Assembly: GCA_937916135.1 (NCBI GenBank) | Contig: CALFTQ010000054.1 | Coordinates: forward strand, 1-44,915 | Direction: 5' to 3' | Length of the DNA: 44,915 nucleotides | From: an uncultured Verrucomicrobiales bacterium | Lineage (GTDB): Bacteria; Verrucomicrobiota; Verrucomicrobiia; Verrucomicrobiales; Akkermansiaceae | In this document: positions 31,198-40,197 of the stretch, in pieces | How positions within the stretch are numbered: position 1 is the first letter of the stretch | How the letters are laid out: each line of letters opens with the position of its first letter | Position numbers and translations under genes: made by a program | The notes under the pieces: generated by a model | The model's input: only the letters and a program-made list of their open reading frames with translations | Told to the model about the DNA's origin: nothing | The model's database searches: none

Positions 31198-34100
31198 TCA
31201 GGATTTTTCCTCGTCCTTGCCGGAGAAGAACTGCGGCACGTAGCCGGAGTCCACGGAGCCCACGGTCAGGCAGTCCTCCTCATCAGCGAGGGGCATATCA
31301 CCGGTATTCTTCACGATGTAGGCCTCCTTGCTGGCAGAAGGCTTGAGCTTGAAGCTCACCTTCTTTTTGGGCAGGGTAATCTTCTTCTCGCTGAAGGGCA
31401 CGGCCTGGTCCATGGCCCCACTCACAGATTCGCCGTACATCTCCGGCGCAGGGGCTGCGGGCATCTCCGGCTCGGTCAGGGCAGGTTCCTCCACCTCATC
31501 CAGCGTGGGCAGCGGGGCGGGCTCCAGCCCGGCGGCGCGCTGGCGCTCGTGAATGAGCTGCAGTTGCTCGCGCAGGGCGGAAAGCAGGTCGCCATTGCCC
31601 AGGATGTCAGTCACATCCGAATCCTCCTCCTCTGCGCTGCTGGTGGGCAGGCTGGCCAGGAAGTCCTCGAAGGCAGAAAGGTTCGTGGTGCTGCGGAACA
31701 TGCCGTTGAGAATCTCGTAGTCAATGTTCTGCATGAGGCTCTCGAAGATGGAGTAGGCCTCGCGCTTGTATTCCACGAGCGGGTCGCGCTGGCCCTGGGC
31801 GCGCAGGCGCACACCTTCGCGCAGGGCGTCCATATCCGTGAGGTGCTTCTGCCACAGCTTGTCGATGGCCTGGAGCATGATGGAGCGTTCCATCTGGTCG
31901 ATGCGGTCGGGGCGCTCGCCGGCCACCTTCTTCTCGTACATCTCCTTCACGCGTGCCACGATGTGCTCCGCCACTTCCTCCGGGGTCTTGCCCTGCAGGT
32001 CGGATTCCTTCTCGCTCCACCCCATGGGGAAGGTGGAGTTGATCCACTGCAGCAGGTCGGTGTAGCGGTAGGAGCCGGTCTCGTCCTCGTTCAGGTAGAG
32101 GTCGCACTTGTTGTGGGTACCGTTCACCAGGCACTCGTAGAGCATCTCGCGCGGGTCTTCGCACAGCAGAGCATCATTGCGCATGGAGTACACAATCATG
32201 CGCTGCTGGTTCATCACGTCATCGTAGTCCAGCACGTGCTTGCGCCACATGTAGTTGCGCTGCTCCACGCGCTTCTGGGCGCCTTCGATGATGCGGTTCA
32301 TGAGCGTGTTCTCCACGGCCTCGCCCTCCTGCATGCCGAAGCGGTCCATCATCTTGGTCATGCGCTCGCTGCCACCGAAATTGCGCATCAGGTCGTCCTC
32401 GAAGGAGAGGAAGAACTGGGAACCGCCGGGGTCACCCTGGCGGGAGCAGCGGCCGCGCAGCTGGCGGTCGATGCGGCGGGATTCGTAGCGCTCCGTGCCC
32501 AGCACGAAAAGGCCACCCAGCTCCGCCACGCCCTCGCCCAGCTTGATATCGGTGCCACGGCCGGCCATGTTGGTGGAAACGGTCACGGCGCCACGCTGGC
32601 CGGCGCGGGCCACAATCTCGGCTTCACGCTGGTGGTTCTTGGCGTTCAGCACCTCGTGCGGCACCTTGGCAAAGCTCAGCATGCGGGAAAGCGTCTCAGA
32701 GGCCTCCACGCTGGCGGTACCCACCAGCACGGGCTGCCCCTTCTTGTGCAGCTCCACAATCTTGGCCACCACGGCGTTGAACTTCTCGCGGCGGCTGCGG
32801 AAGATGAGGTCGTTCTGGTCCTCGCGGATGCAGGGACGGTTCGTGGGGATGGGCAGCACGTCCAGCTTGTAGATATCGTGGAACTCGGCGGCCTCCGTCT
32901 CAGCGGTGCCGGTCATGCCGGCCAGGCGGCTGTACAGGCGGAAGTAGTTCTGGATGGTGATGGTGGCGTAGGTCATGTTCTCAGCCTCCACCTCCACGCC
33001 TTCCTTGGCTTCCACGGCCTGGTGCAGGCCTTCGCTCCAGCGGCGGCCCGGCATCTCGCGGCCGGTGTTCTGGTCGATGATGACAATCTTGTTGTCCTTC
33101 ACGACGTACTCCACGTCCTTTTCGTAGATGGTGTAGGCCTTCAGCAGCTGGCTGGTGGTGTGCAGGCGCACGCCGGTCTCATCCAGGCGCTTCATGAGGG
33201 CGGTCTTGCGGGCTTCCTTCTCGCGCTCGCTCAGCTTCTCATCCTCATCGATATTCACGAACTCGGTGCCGATATCCGGCAGCACGAAATTCTCCGGGTG
33301 CCCGGGGCTGATGACCTCGCGCCCCATTTCCATGAGGTCGGCATCGTGGGTCTTCTCATCGATGGTGTAGTAAAGTTCCTCCTTGAGCTTGAAGAGCTCA
33401 ATCTTGCGGGGATCCTGGTAGAGGAACAGCTCATACTTCTCCACCATACGGCGGTAGTCCGGGTCCTGCTGGGAACGCATGAAGGCGCGGTTGCGCGGCT
33501 GACCCAGCTTCACCTTGAACAGGCAGCGCCCGGCGCGCTCGGTATCACCGGCCTTGGCGTACTCGATAGCCTTTTCCATGAGGCCGTTGCAGAGCTCCAC
33601 CTGCTTGCGCACCACCTTCTCGATGAGCGGCTTGAGGGTATCATACTGCTGCTCGTGCTCGATGACGGCGGGGCCGGAAATGATGAGCGGCGTGCGCGCC
33701 TCGTCGATGAGGATGGAGTCCACCTCGTCGATAATGGCGAAGTAATGGCCGCGCTGCACCTGGGCATCCTTGCTGGAGGCCATGCCGTTGTCGCGCAGGT
33801 AGTCGAAACCGAACTCGGAGTTGGTGCCGTAGGTGATATCCTGGGCATACTGGCGGCGGCGCAGGTCGCTGGGCATCATGCTCTGGATGCAACCCACGGT
33901 GAGCCCCAGGAAGGAGAAGAGCGCACCCATCCACATGGAGTCGCGGCGGGCCAGGTAATCGTTCACCGTGACCACATGCACACCCATGCCGGTGAGGGCG
34001 TTCAGGTAAACCGGCAGCGTAGCCACCAGGGTCTTGCCCTCACCCGTGGCCATTTCCGCAATGAAACCGCGGTGCAGCGAAATACCGCCGATGAGCTGCA

Positions 34101-34602
34101 CATCGAAATGAACCATATCCCACTTGATGGGGGTGCCGCACACATCCACCGTCTGCCCGCAGAGGAGGCGCGCACCGCACTTCACCACGGCAAATGCCTC
34201 GGGCAGAATCGTTTCCAGATACTTGGCACGCAGCTTGGCAAACTTCGGCTCAATTTCAGCCAGGGCTTTCTTACCGGCCTCGATGGATTCCACCGTAGCC
34301 TCTACCCGGGGCAGTTTGGGAAACTCCGGAGCCAGGGATTCAAAGCGGGCATTCAACTGGTCGGCATATCCCTGCAGCTGCTCGGGGGAGGAAGCCAGCA
34401 CCACGCCGCGGGTGGGCAGGTCCATGGGGGTGAAGCGGTGCAGGTGCGCCTGCCACTCGCGGGTCTTGCCCAGCAGGAAATCGCGGTCCTTCTCCGCCCA
34501 GGATTTTTCCAGATCCAGGATGCGGCGCACCACCGGTTTCAACTTGCGCACTTCGCGCTGGTTCTTGGAACCCACGATTTTATTCAGAATCCACTTAATC
34601 AT
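31198..34602 (-). CDS. secA: Protein translocase ATPase SecA
   Basis: The 1134-residue protein carries all SecA motor motifs: MATGEGKT (Walker A, near 175), HVVTVNDYLARRD, YGTNSEFGFDYLRDN, DEVDSILIDEARTPLIISGP (Walker B), and the second nucleotide fold with NMAGRGTDIKL and RGRCSRQGDPG. SecA drives export of pre-proteins through SecYEG. It is about 230 residues longer than E. coli SecA. Roughly 80 residues are inserted at 50-128 before ILPEAFAVVK, and extra sequence lies in the middle and the acidic/proline-rich C-terminus. The cysteine-rich SEC-C zinc motif that binds SecB is absent; the protein ends FFSGKDEEKS. It has its own strong promoter. Confidence 0.97.
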   Translation of the reverse strand: MIKWILNKIVGSKNQREVRKLKPVVRRILDLEKSWAEKDRDFLLGKTREWQAHLHRFTPMDLPTRGVVLASSPEQLQGYADQLNARFESLAPEFPKLPRVEATVESIEAGKKALAEIEPKFAKLRAKYLETILPEAFAVVKCGARLLCGQTVDVCGTPIKWDMVHFDVQLIGGISLHRGFIAEMATGEGKTLVATLPVYLNALTGMGVHVVTVNDYLARRDSMWMGALFSFLGLTVGCIQSMMPSDLRRRQYAQDITYGTNSEFGFDYLRDNGMASSKDAQVQRGHYFAIIDEVDSILIDEARTPLIISGPAVIEHEQQYDTLKPLIEKVVRKQVELCNGLMEKAIEYAKAGDTERAGRCLFKVKLGQPRNRAFMRSQQDPDYRRMVEKYELFLYQDPRKIELFKLKEELYYTIDEKTHDADLMEMGREVISPGHPENFVLPDIGTEFVNIDEDEKLSEREKEARKTALMKRLDETGVRLHTTSQLLKAYTIYEKDVEYVVKDNKIVIIDQNTGREMPGRRWSEGLHQAVEAKEGVEVEAENMTYATITIQNYFRLYSRLAGMTGTAETEAAEFHDIYKLDVLPIPTNRPCIREDQNDLIFRSRREKFNAVVAKIVELHKKGQPVLVGTASVEASETLSRMLSFAKVPHEVLNAKNHQREAEIVARAGQRGAVTVSTNMAGRGTDIKLGEGVAELGGLFVLGTERYESRRIDRQLRGRCSRQGDPGGSQFFLSFEDDLMRNFGGSERMTKMMDRFGMQEGEAVENTLMNRIIEGAQKRVEQRNYMWRKHVLDYDDVMNQQRMIVYSMRNDALLCEDPREMLYECLVNGTHNKCDLYLNEDETGSYRYTDLLQWINSTFPMGWSEKESDLQGKTPEEVAEHIVARVKEMYEKKVAGERPDRIDQMERSIMLQAIDKLWQKHLTDMDALREGVRLRAQGQRDPLVEYKREAYSIFESLMQNIDYEILNGMFRSTTNLSAFEDFLASLPTSSAEEEDSDVTDILGNGDLLSALREQLQLIHERQRAAGLEPAPLPTLDEVEEPALTEPEMPAAPAPEMYGESVSGAMDQAVPFSEKKITLPKKKVSFKLKPSASKEAYIVKNTGDMPLADEEDCLTVGSVDSGYVPQFFSGKDEEKS

Positions 34603-34672
34603 ATTGAAAAACTTTCAGAAAATATCAGATGACACTACGCGACACGCCCGCGCACGCGGCATGCGGTGCGCG

Positions 34673-34701
34673 ATTGTATCACAAGCCCCGGTCATTTGCA
34701 A
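34673..34701 (-). promoter_or_regulatory. Predicted promoter of secA
   Basis: On the minus strand TTGCAA (34701-34696), a 17-bp spacer and TACAAT (34678-34673). The leader to the ATG at 34602 is about 65 nt. Confidence 0.7.
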
Positions 34702-34732
34702 GCCCGCGTCAACCTCACAAACGGAATATGAC

Positions 34733-35956
34733 TCAATCTTTAATCGCGTCCTTGTCCCGATACGTCGACCAGACGTAGCGGGTGAAGATAACCTTGATGG
34801 ACGCCGTGAGGGGCACTGCCAGCAGGGCACCCACCACACCACCGATGACATAGCTCCAGAAGAGCACGGAGAACATGACGGTGAGGTCATGCATCTTCAC
34901 GCGGCTGCCCACGATGCGCGGCTGAAGCACCCAGCCGTCGAACTGGCTCACACAGCCGAAAATGGCGGTCACGATAAGCACGTGGCTCACATCGTGCCAG
35001 GTGAACCAGGCTATGAGCACGGCGGGAATCCAGGTGGAAATCATGCCCAGGTAGGGGATGATGCCCAGCAGGGCGGCGGCGGCGGCAATCGTCACGGCAT
35101 AAGGAAGGCCCATGATTTTCAGCGCAACCGCCAGGATGATGCCGTCAATCACACTCACGAGCATCTGCCCGCGCACAAAGGAGATGATGTAGTTATTGAT
35201 TTCCTGCAGGGTTTCCACCACTTCCTCACGGAAGGCCGAGCGACGGATGGGCAGCACGGTGTGCCAGTTCCTGGCAATGCTGGCGCTTTCCAGCAGGAAA
35301 TAGAAGAGGAACACCGGCACCATAATCGTGCCGATAAAGGCCATAGACACACCGGAAAGCGCCCGGGTGCCGGCGGTAAGCCAGCCCAGGGCCTTCTCCG
35401 TCAGATAGGATGAATTAAAGCTGAGAATAGCCGTCAGCTTGCCTTCATAAGTCGTTTCCTGGGAAAGGTCTTCGTAATCCTCCAGCGGCAGTTCCGATGC
35501 GCGGGCATCCTTCAGCATCTTGCTGTAAAGCATATCCACCCCCTTCTGTAGCAGGCGGTTCTCTGCCAGCTGAGCCTTGCCTCCCTCCACAACACTCTCC
35601 AGAATCTGCTCCCGCTTGGAAATCAGATCCCCCGTCTGCTGCACCAGCGGCGGCACTATCGTGAGCCCCAGGCCCGCCAGCAGGATACAGGCAATCGACA
35701 TTACCGACACCACCGCCCAGATGCGGCGGGTGATGCGCTTCTGCACCAGCGCCACGCAGGGGGACAGCAGATACGCCAGGAACCCGGCAATCACCACCGG
35801 CAGCAGCACAGGCTCCAAGGCCACAAACAGGCTGCCCAGACCGAATAATAAACCGAACACCAGCGAAACCACCACCACCAGCGCCACCCCGGTGAGCGCC
35901 GCCCAGCAAATCTTGCGCTGGAAGAGAGAAGGAACTTCCTTATCCTGAATCTTCAT
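34733..35956 (-). CDS. AI-2E/PerM-family transporter
   Basis: The 407-residue membrane protein has the family shape: two to three N-terminal helices, a soluble region (about 115-190), and five or more C-terminal helices including GIIPYLGMISTWIP and the conserved DGWVLQPRIVGSRVKMHDLTV block. Members act as permeases or antiporters; substrates differ and are mostly unknown, so autoinducer export should not be assumed. It begins 15 bp after the TMEM43-like gene and ends the lpxA operon. No intrinsic terminator was seen before the secA promoter. Confidence 0.88.
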   Translation of the reverse strand: MKIQDKEVPSLFQRKICWAALTGVALVVVVSLVFGLLFGLGSLFVALEPVLLPVVIAGFLAYLLSPCVALVQKRITRRIWAVVSVMSIACILLAGLGLTIVPPLVQQTGDLISKREQILESVVEGGKAQLAENRLLQKGVDMLYSKMLKDARASELPLEDYEDLSQETTYEGKLTAILSFNSSYLTEKALGWLTAGTRALSGVSMAFIGTIMVPVFLFYFLLESASIARNWHTVLPIRRSAFREEVVETLQEINNYIISFVRGQMLVSVIDGIILAVALKIMGLPYAVTIAAAAALLGIIPYLGMISTWIPAVLIAWFTWHDVSHVLIVTAIFGCVSQFDGWVLQPRIVGSRVKMHDLTVMFSVLFWSYVIGGVVGALLAVPLTASIKVIFTRYVWSTYRDKDAIKD

Positions 35957-35971
35957 GCGGGCATCATACCC

Positions 35972-36904
35972 TCATTCCGACACAGAGTCAACTCCGAACC
36001 CACGAATAACTCGCACTATGCCCCACAAACCCAGCACCAGGATAAGCTCAGCCGCGCCAGCCCATATTTCCATCCGCCAACCTCCGCACAACAGGAAAGC
36101 CACGGCAACAAGCACCAGCATCATCAGCATGGCCAGTTTGTCCTTCTTCTGCTGAGGTCTCCACTTCAACACCCGAAAAATTCCCAGCAACAATGCAGGA
36201 ATGGCCAATGATACACACGCAGGAAAAAGAATTTTCTCCAGTAAGAACTCATTTTGCATCCGGTCAATCATCTGCCAAGTCTGCTCACTTTCCCTCACTC
36301 CAAGTATAGGAAAAATCTTATTTCCACGCTGCACGCCACGTACTACAAGCTCATACCCATTCTCTACCATATCGCATGCTATGGTACGGGGCGGATTACC
36401 TGCAAGCTCTATTTTCAATTGACTGTCATCGTCTGCTATTTCGCGAGCATAGGGGCGCCAGCTTTCCGGCAAATGCAGCAACTCGGCTGACATTTTAGTG
36501 AATGGCACACTGTATTCCAACTCATCCTCGTGGAAATGCAACTCATAAGCCCCCATGCGCACACGCTGAGCAAAGGTTAATTTGGAACGCAATGGCAATC
36601 CTCGGTAATCATCGTAATCCCAGCCACAACGGACGTGGTTCCACCCCTTTCTTTCTGTCTGCATCCTCAGGCACAGCGCCTGACAACGAACGCCGATATC
36701 CTGTAATTCCAGCCATTCGTCTGTGTACGCGCGGGCTTTGAGTTGCACACGGCACCCCTCATAAGCAGGGTTAACAGCATCTGCCGATATCGAAATGAAC
36801 GGTGGTTCTGATTTTTCCTCCACATAGCGCACCAGCAAGGAACCGGTACAGCCGGAAATCAACAGCACGATGATCGCAAGAAACACTACGGCAACAGTCC
36901 TCAT
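35972..36904 (-). CDS. TMEM43-like membrane protein
   Basis: The 310-residue product has an N-terminal hydrophobic segment that ends LLISGC and may be a lipobox or a plain membrane anchor. A large extracytoplasmic region follows (about 25-215) and then three or four C-terminal helices (about 225-300). The segment RVRMGAYELH, followed by a beta-rich part and paired C-terminal helices, recalls the TMEM43 family, but similarity is weak by eye. The function is unknown. Its ATG overlaps the gph stop by 4 bp (ATGA), which indicates translational coupling. Confidence 0.6.
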   Translation of the reverse strand: MRTVAVVFLAIIVLLISGCTGSLLVRYVEEKSEPPFISISADAVNPAYEGCRVQLKARAYTDEWLELQDIGVRCQALCLRMQTERKGWNHVRCGWDYDDYRGLPLRSKLTFAQRVRMGAYELHFHEDELEYSVPFTKMSAELLHLPESWRPYAREIADDDSQLKIELAGNPPRTIACDMVENGYELVVRGVQRGNKIFPILGVRESEQTWQMIDRMQNEFLLEKILFPACVSLAIPALLLGIFRVLKWRPQQKKDKLAMLMMLVLVAVAFLLCGGWRMEIWAGAAELILVLGLWGIVRVIRGFGVDSVSE

Positions 36905-37566
36905 AATAACTGAGCTTCGAGCATCTCCACTGTTTCACAGACCGGGGCAGTCCACGCCCGCAGCGCCGCCGGGTCAGCCGCATAGCCCCAGCCCACCAGC
37001 ACCAGGGAGGTGCCGGCATTCTCCGCGCAGCGGGCATCGAAAAGCGAATCTCCCACCAGCGTTATCTCCGCCGGAGAAACGCCCCACTTCTCCGCAATAT
37101 GGTGCATGGAAGCCGGATTCGGCTTGCGCGGGAAAGCCGGGGTATAGCCCAGCACCACATCAAAGGGCACCGTGGGGAAGATATGCCGCACCATGGGCTC
37201 CGTGACCTCATGCGGTTTGTTGGAAAGCACAGCCAGCTTCACCCCGGCAGCCGCCAGTTTCTCCAGAAGCGGGGTTATCCCTTCATAAGCTCGTGTATAC
37301 TCATCCCCACACCAGCAGGTGGGATACGCGCGGCGGAAGGCGGCATGCACTCGCTCCAGTTCCTCCGGCGGGGCAAGGGCCGCATCCGCATAGCCGATGG
37401 CAGCGGCGCAGAGGTTCGCGGCCCCGCGGCCAATCATATTGCGCACCTTTTCCGGTGCATGGGTCGGCAGGCCGCAGGCGGATAAAGCACGGTTGATTCC
37501 CTCCGCAATGCCGGGCAGGGAATCAACCAGTGTGCCGTCCAGGTCAAATACCAGGTACTTTTTCAT
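36901..37566 (-). CDS. gph: HAD hydrolase, phosphoglycolate phosphatase-like
   Basis: The 221-residue protein has HAD motif I FDLDGTLVDS (residues 7-16), motif II LSNKP, motif III lysine in RKPNP and motif IV VGDSLFDARCA. The cap and motif spacing match Gph/PGP-type phosphatases, which hydrolyse 2-phosphoglycolate or similar small phosphates. The exact substrate cannot be fixed. It starts directly after the lpxA stop and is coupled to the next gene by an ATGA overlap. Confidence 0.85.
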   Translation of the reverse strand: MKKYLVFDLDGTLVDSLPGIAEGINRALSACGLPTHAPEKVRNMIGRGAANLCAAAIGYADAALAPPEELERVHAAFRRAYPTCWCGDEYTRAYEGITPLLEKLAAAGVKLAVLSNKPHEVTEPMVRHIFPTVPFDVVLGYTPAFPRKPNPASMHHIAEKWGVSPAEITLVGDSLFDARCAENAGTSLVLVGWGYAADPAALRAWTAPVCETVEMLEAQLL

Positions 37567-38358
37567 TTAACGGGCAAAGCCGCGCTGGGAAGCGCGCAGG
37601 AAATCCACCATGTACTTGATGTGGGGATTGCTGCCGTACTTTTCATCACCGAGCACCTCAGCATACTTATCCTCCATCTTGTCGCCCTTGTTATCCTTGT
37701 AGAGGAAGAGCTTGCGGTAAGCAAAGCGCAGCGCGCGGATATCCTCATCCGAGAAGCCGCGGCGGGAAAGGCCCACCTGATTGATGGCACGGAGGTTGGC
37801 CGGGGAGCCCTCAGCAATCATGTAGGGGGCAATATCCTGCACCACCTTGGCCATGCCGCCCACCATAGCGTGATCACCGATGCGCACGAACTGGTGCAGA
37901 GCCGCACAGCCGGAAACAATCACCCAGTTGCCGATTTCGCAGTGACCGGCAGCAGCCGCATAGCCGGAGAAAATGTTGTGGTCACCCACATGGCATTCAT
38001 GACCGCAGTGGGAGTGAATCAGGAAGTTATTGTAGGAGCCGATGACCGTGCGCAGGTCAGGCGCCGTGGAGCGGTTGATGTTGCAGTATTCGCGGAACAC
38101 GTTGTAATCACCTACCTCCAGCGTGGTCGGCTCGCCGGCATACTTCAAATCCTGAGTCTTGGTGCCAATGGTGCAGAAGGGGAAGAACTCATTTCCCTTA
38201 CCGAACTTCGAGGGCCCGCCAATCACCACATGACTATGCAGCACACAGCCGGCGCCCAGCTGCACATGCGGCCCCACCACACAATACGGCCCGATTTTCA
38301 CATCATCTGCAATCTCGCAAGTCGGGTCAACAATAGCTGTAGGATGAATCTCTGCCAT
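37567..38358 (-). CDS. lpxA: Acyl-ACP--UDP-N-acetylglucosamine O-acyltransferase
   Basis: From ATG 38358 the product is 263 residues, the normal LpxA length. It shows left-handed beta-helix hexapeptide repeats (IHPTAIVDPTCEIADDVKIGP...), the active-site segment HSHCGHECHVGDH containing the catalytic histidine, VIVSGCAALHQFVRIGD, and the C-terminal helical domain with NLRAINQVGLSRRGFS. LpxA starts lipid A synthesis, so the organism has an LPS outer membrane. The open frame extends 14 codons upstream, but that part overlaps the promoter, so the internal ATG is chosen. It heads the operon lpxA-gph-TMEM43-like-PerM. Confidence 0.96.
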   Translation of the reverse strand: MAEIHPTAIVDPTCEIADDVKIGPYCVVGPHVQLGAGCVLHSHVVIGGPSKFGKGNEFFPFCTIGTKTQDLKYAGEPTTLEVGDYNVFREYCNINRSTAPDLRTVIGSYNNFLIHSHCGHECHVGDHNIFSGYAAAAGHCEIGNWVIVSGCAALHQFVRIGDHAMVGGMAKVVQDIAPYMIAEGSPANLRAINQVGLSRRGFSDEDIRALRFAYRKLFLYKDNKGDKMEDKYAEVLGDEKYGSNPHIKYMVDFLRASQRGFAR

Positions 38359-38365
38359 AACCTGC

Positions 38366-38394
38366 ATATTACACCCGCCCCCGCGCCGCTTCAA
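38366..38394 (-). promoter_or_regulatory. Predicted promoter of the lpxA operon
   Basis: On the minus strand TTGAAG (38394-38389), a 17-bp spacer and TAATAT (38371-38366). The start would fall at about 38359, right at the ATG, implying a leaderless message. Confidence 0.6.
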
Positions 38395-38448
38395 GCACAA
38401 AATCCGTTATTTCCGCGGAAAACCGGCAAAAAAGATGCGGTTCCGCGC

Positions 38449-38477
38449 TTGCCCCGGCGGGGCGCCTGTGCTACAAT
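38449..38477 (+). promoter_or_regulatory. Predicted promoter of map
   Basis: TTGCCC (38449-38454), a 17-bp spacer and TACAAT (38472-38477). The leader to ATG 38494 is about 10 nt. Confidence 0.65.
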
Positions 38478-38493
38478 GCCCGCAGACAAGACC

Positions 38494-39291
38494 ATGGCAG
38501 ACCGCATCCCCGTACGCAATCCAAACGAAATCAGCAAGCTCCGCAAGGCCGGCGAGGTATCCGCCCGCATCCTCATGGAGCTGCAGTCCATCATCCGCCC
38601 CGGCATCACCACCAAGGAGATTGATGACTACGCCGCCGAGCTCTTCCGCCGCGAAAAATGCGGCAATGCCTTCTTCGGCTACTCCGGGTACCCCGGCCAG
38701 CTCTGCATCTCGGTGAATGAGGAAGTGGTGCACGGCATAGGCGGCCCCCGCGTGCTGCGCGACGGCGACATCGTGAGCCTGGATGCCGGCGCCATTGTGG
38801 ACGGCTGGTACGGCGACAACGCCCTGACCGTGGGCGTAGGCGAGCATGTGAGCGTGGAAGCCCGCCGCCTGATGGCCGTGACCGAGGAGGCCCTGTTCCG
38901 CGGCATTGAGCAGGCGAAACAAGGCAATTCCCTCATGGACGTATGCGGCGCTATCGAGGACTACGTGCACCCCTTCGGTTTCGGCATTGTACGGGACTTT
39001 GTAGGACACGGCGTGGGGCGCCACCTGCACGAGGAACCGCAGATTCCGAATTACCGTCCGAATTACCCTCTGCCCCGCCTGAAGCGCGGCATGATTCTGG
39101 CCATTGAGCCCATGATTACCCTGGGCTCCTACCGCGTGCGCGTGCTGGAGGATGACTGGACCACCATCACGACCGATGGCTCCTGGTCTGCCCACTTCGA
39201 GCACACCGTAGCTGTGGGCTCCCGCGGCGGTGAAATTCTGACCGAGCGCCCGCGCATCGCCCTGCCCGAGCAGCTGGGAATCACCCTGTAA
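38494..39291 (+). CDS. map: Methionine aminopeptidase, type I
   Basis: The 265-residue protein matches MetAP-I: ISVNEEVVHGIGG, the metal ligands in SLDAGAIVDGWYGDNALTVG, GHGVGRHLHEEP, the glutamate in MILAIEPMIT, and the final glutamate in HFEHTVAV. It removes the initiator methionine from nascent proteins. The frame is open far upstream (to 37621) only because it reads antisense through lpxA; the family N-terminus and the promoter fix the ATG at 38494. The next gene begins 12 bp downstream. Confidence 0.96.
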   Translation: MADRIPVRNPNEISKLRKAGEVSARILMELQSIIRPGITTKEIDDYAAELFRREKCGNAFFGYSGYPGQLCISVNEEVVHGIGGPRVLRDGDIVSLDAGAIVDGWYGDNALTVGVGEHVSVEARRLMAVTEEALFRGIEQAKQGNSLMDVCGAIEDYVHPFGFGIVRDFVGHGVGRHLHEEPQIPNYRPNYPLPRLKRGMILAIEPMITLGSYRVRVLEDDWTTITTDGSWSAHFEHTVAVGSRGGEILTERPRIALPEQLGITL

Positions 39292-39303
39292 AGCCCGCTG
39301 CAC

Positions 39304-40092
39304 ATGCGCAACCGCCTTTTCCTGCTGGCCCTGCTGGCTGCCCTCATCCTCATTCAGGCGGTGCTGCGTTCCGCTGCCATGGCCACCCCCTTCCACGGGG
39401 GCAGCACCCTGGGCGGCTATACTTTCTGGGAACTGCGCGGCGTGCTGCCGCTCGGCGTCTTTGCAGCCGGCAGCCTGCTGTTCCTGAGCGCCGCAGCCGC
39501 CCAGTGCGCCCAGGCAGTTCTGCAACTTGCACAGAAAAACAAGAGCAACCTTGCGCACAAGCTCGGCAGCATCGCCTCTGCTGGTATATGGTGCGGCGCC
39601 CCCTGCCTGGCCGCCTGCTATAATGCCCTTCCCTGCATCTTCCCCTGGCTCAACGACTTCGACCCACAGGTGCGGCTGACCGCCCAGCACCTGGAATGGG
39701 CGCTTCACGGCAGCATCATCGCGCTCATCCTCTGCCGCGTGCTGACCTTGAGCAAGCCGCGCATGGCCGCCTGCCTAACCCTGCCTGTCTCCCTGCTCTG
39801 CCTGCTGGCATGCGGGCAGATATGGTTCGGCATTCCCTTTATCCTGCTTCCCATCGGGCTCATGGGCGCCGGCGGTGCCGCCATGCTCCTGGGGCGCGGC
39901 CGCTGCTGGGCAGCCATCCCCCTGCTGACCGCCGCCATCATGAATGCCGTGCTCTTCGGGTACTATGCAGCAATCGGGCACCCTTTCCAAACCGTGGCTT
40001 ATCCGGAAACAGCCCTCTGGGTAACATACACCGGCACCCTCCTGCTTCTGCTGCCGGCATGGTTCCTCAAAGTCGCATCATCGCACCACTGA
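39304..40092 (+). CDS. Multi-pass membrane protein of unknown function
   Basis: The 262-residue product has about seven hydrophobic segments spread from residue 4 to 258, with cysteine-rich stretches (CGAPCLAACYNALPC, about 98-112). There is no recognised motif. It is likely co-transcribed with map because the gap is only 12 bp, but I see no functional link. No clear terminator follows. Confidence 0.65.
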   Translation: MRNRLFLLALLAALILIQAVLRSAAMATPFHGGSTLGGYTFWELRGVLPLGVFAAGSLLFLSAAAAQCAQAVLQLAQKNKSNLAHKLGSIASAGIWCGAPCLAACYNALPCIFPWLNDFDPQVRLTAQHLEWALHGSIIALILCRVLTLSKPRMAACLTLPVSLLCLLACGQIWFGIPFILLPIGLMGAGGAAMLLGRGRCWAAIPLLTAAIMNAVLFGYYAAIGHPFQTVAYPETALWVTYTGTLLLLLPAWFLKVASSHH

Positions 40093-40197
40093 TAGCGAAA
40101 AAAGCCGGATTCAGACGGAATGAATGATTGCATTCTGCTGTGGAATATGTTAATTATATGAGGTACGTAGTTCATTTTCTCACAAACTCTGCATACT

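Noticed and set aside
31159..34632. A 1157-codon open frame on the plus strand opposite secA
   Set aside because: It mirrors secA on the other strand; the sequence is His/Leu/Val/Gly-rich without domains, as expected from antisense reading of high-GC coding DNA.
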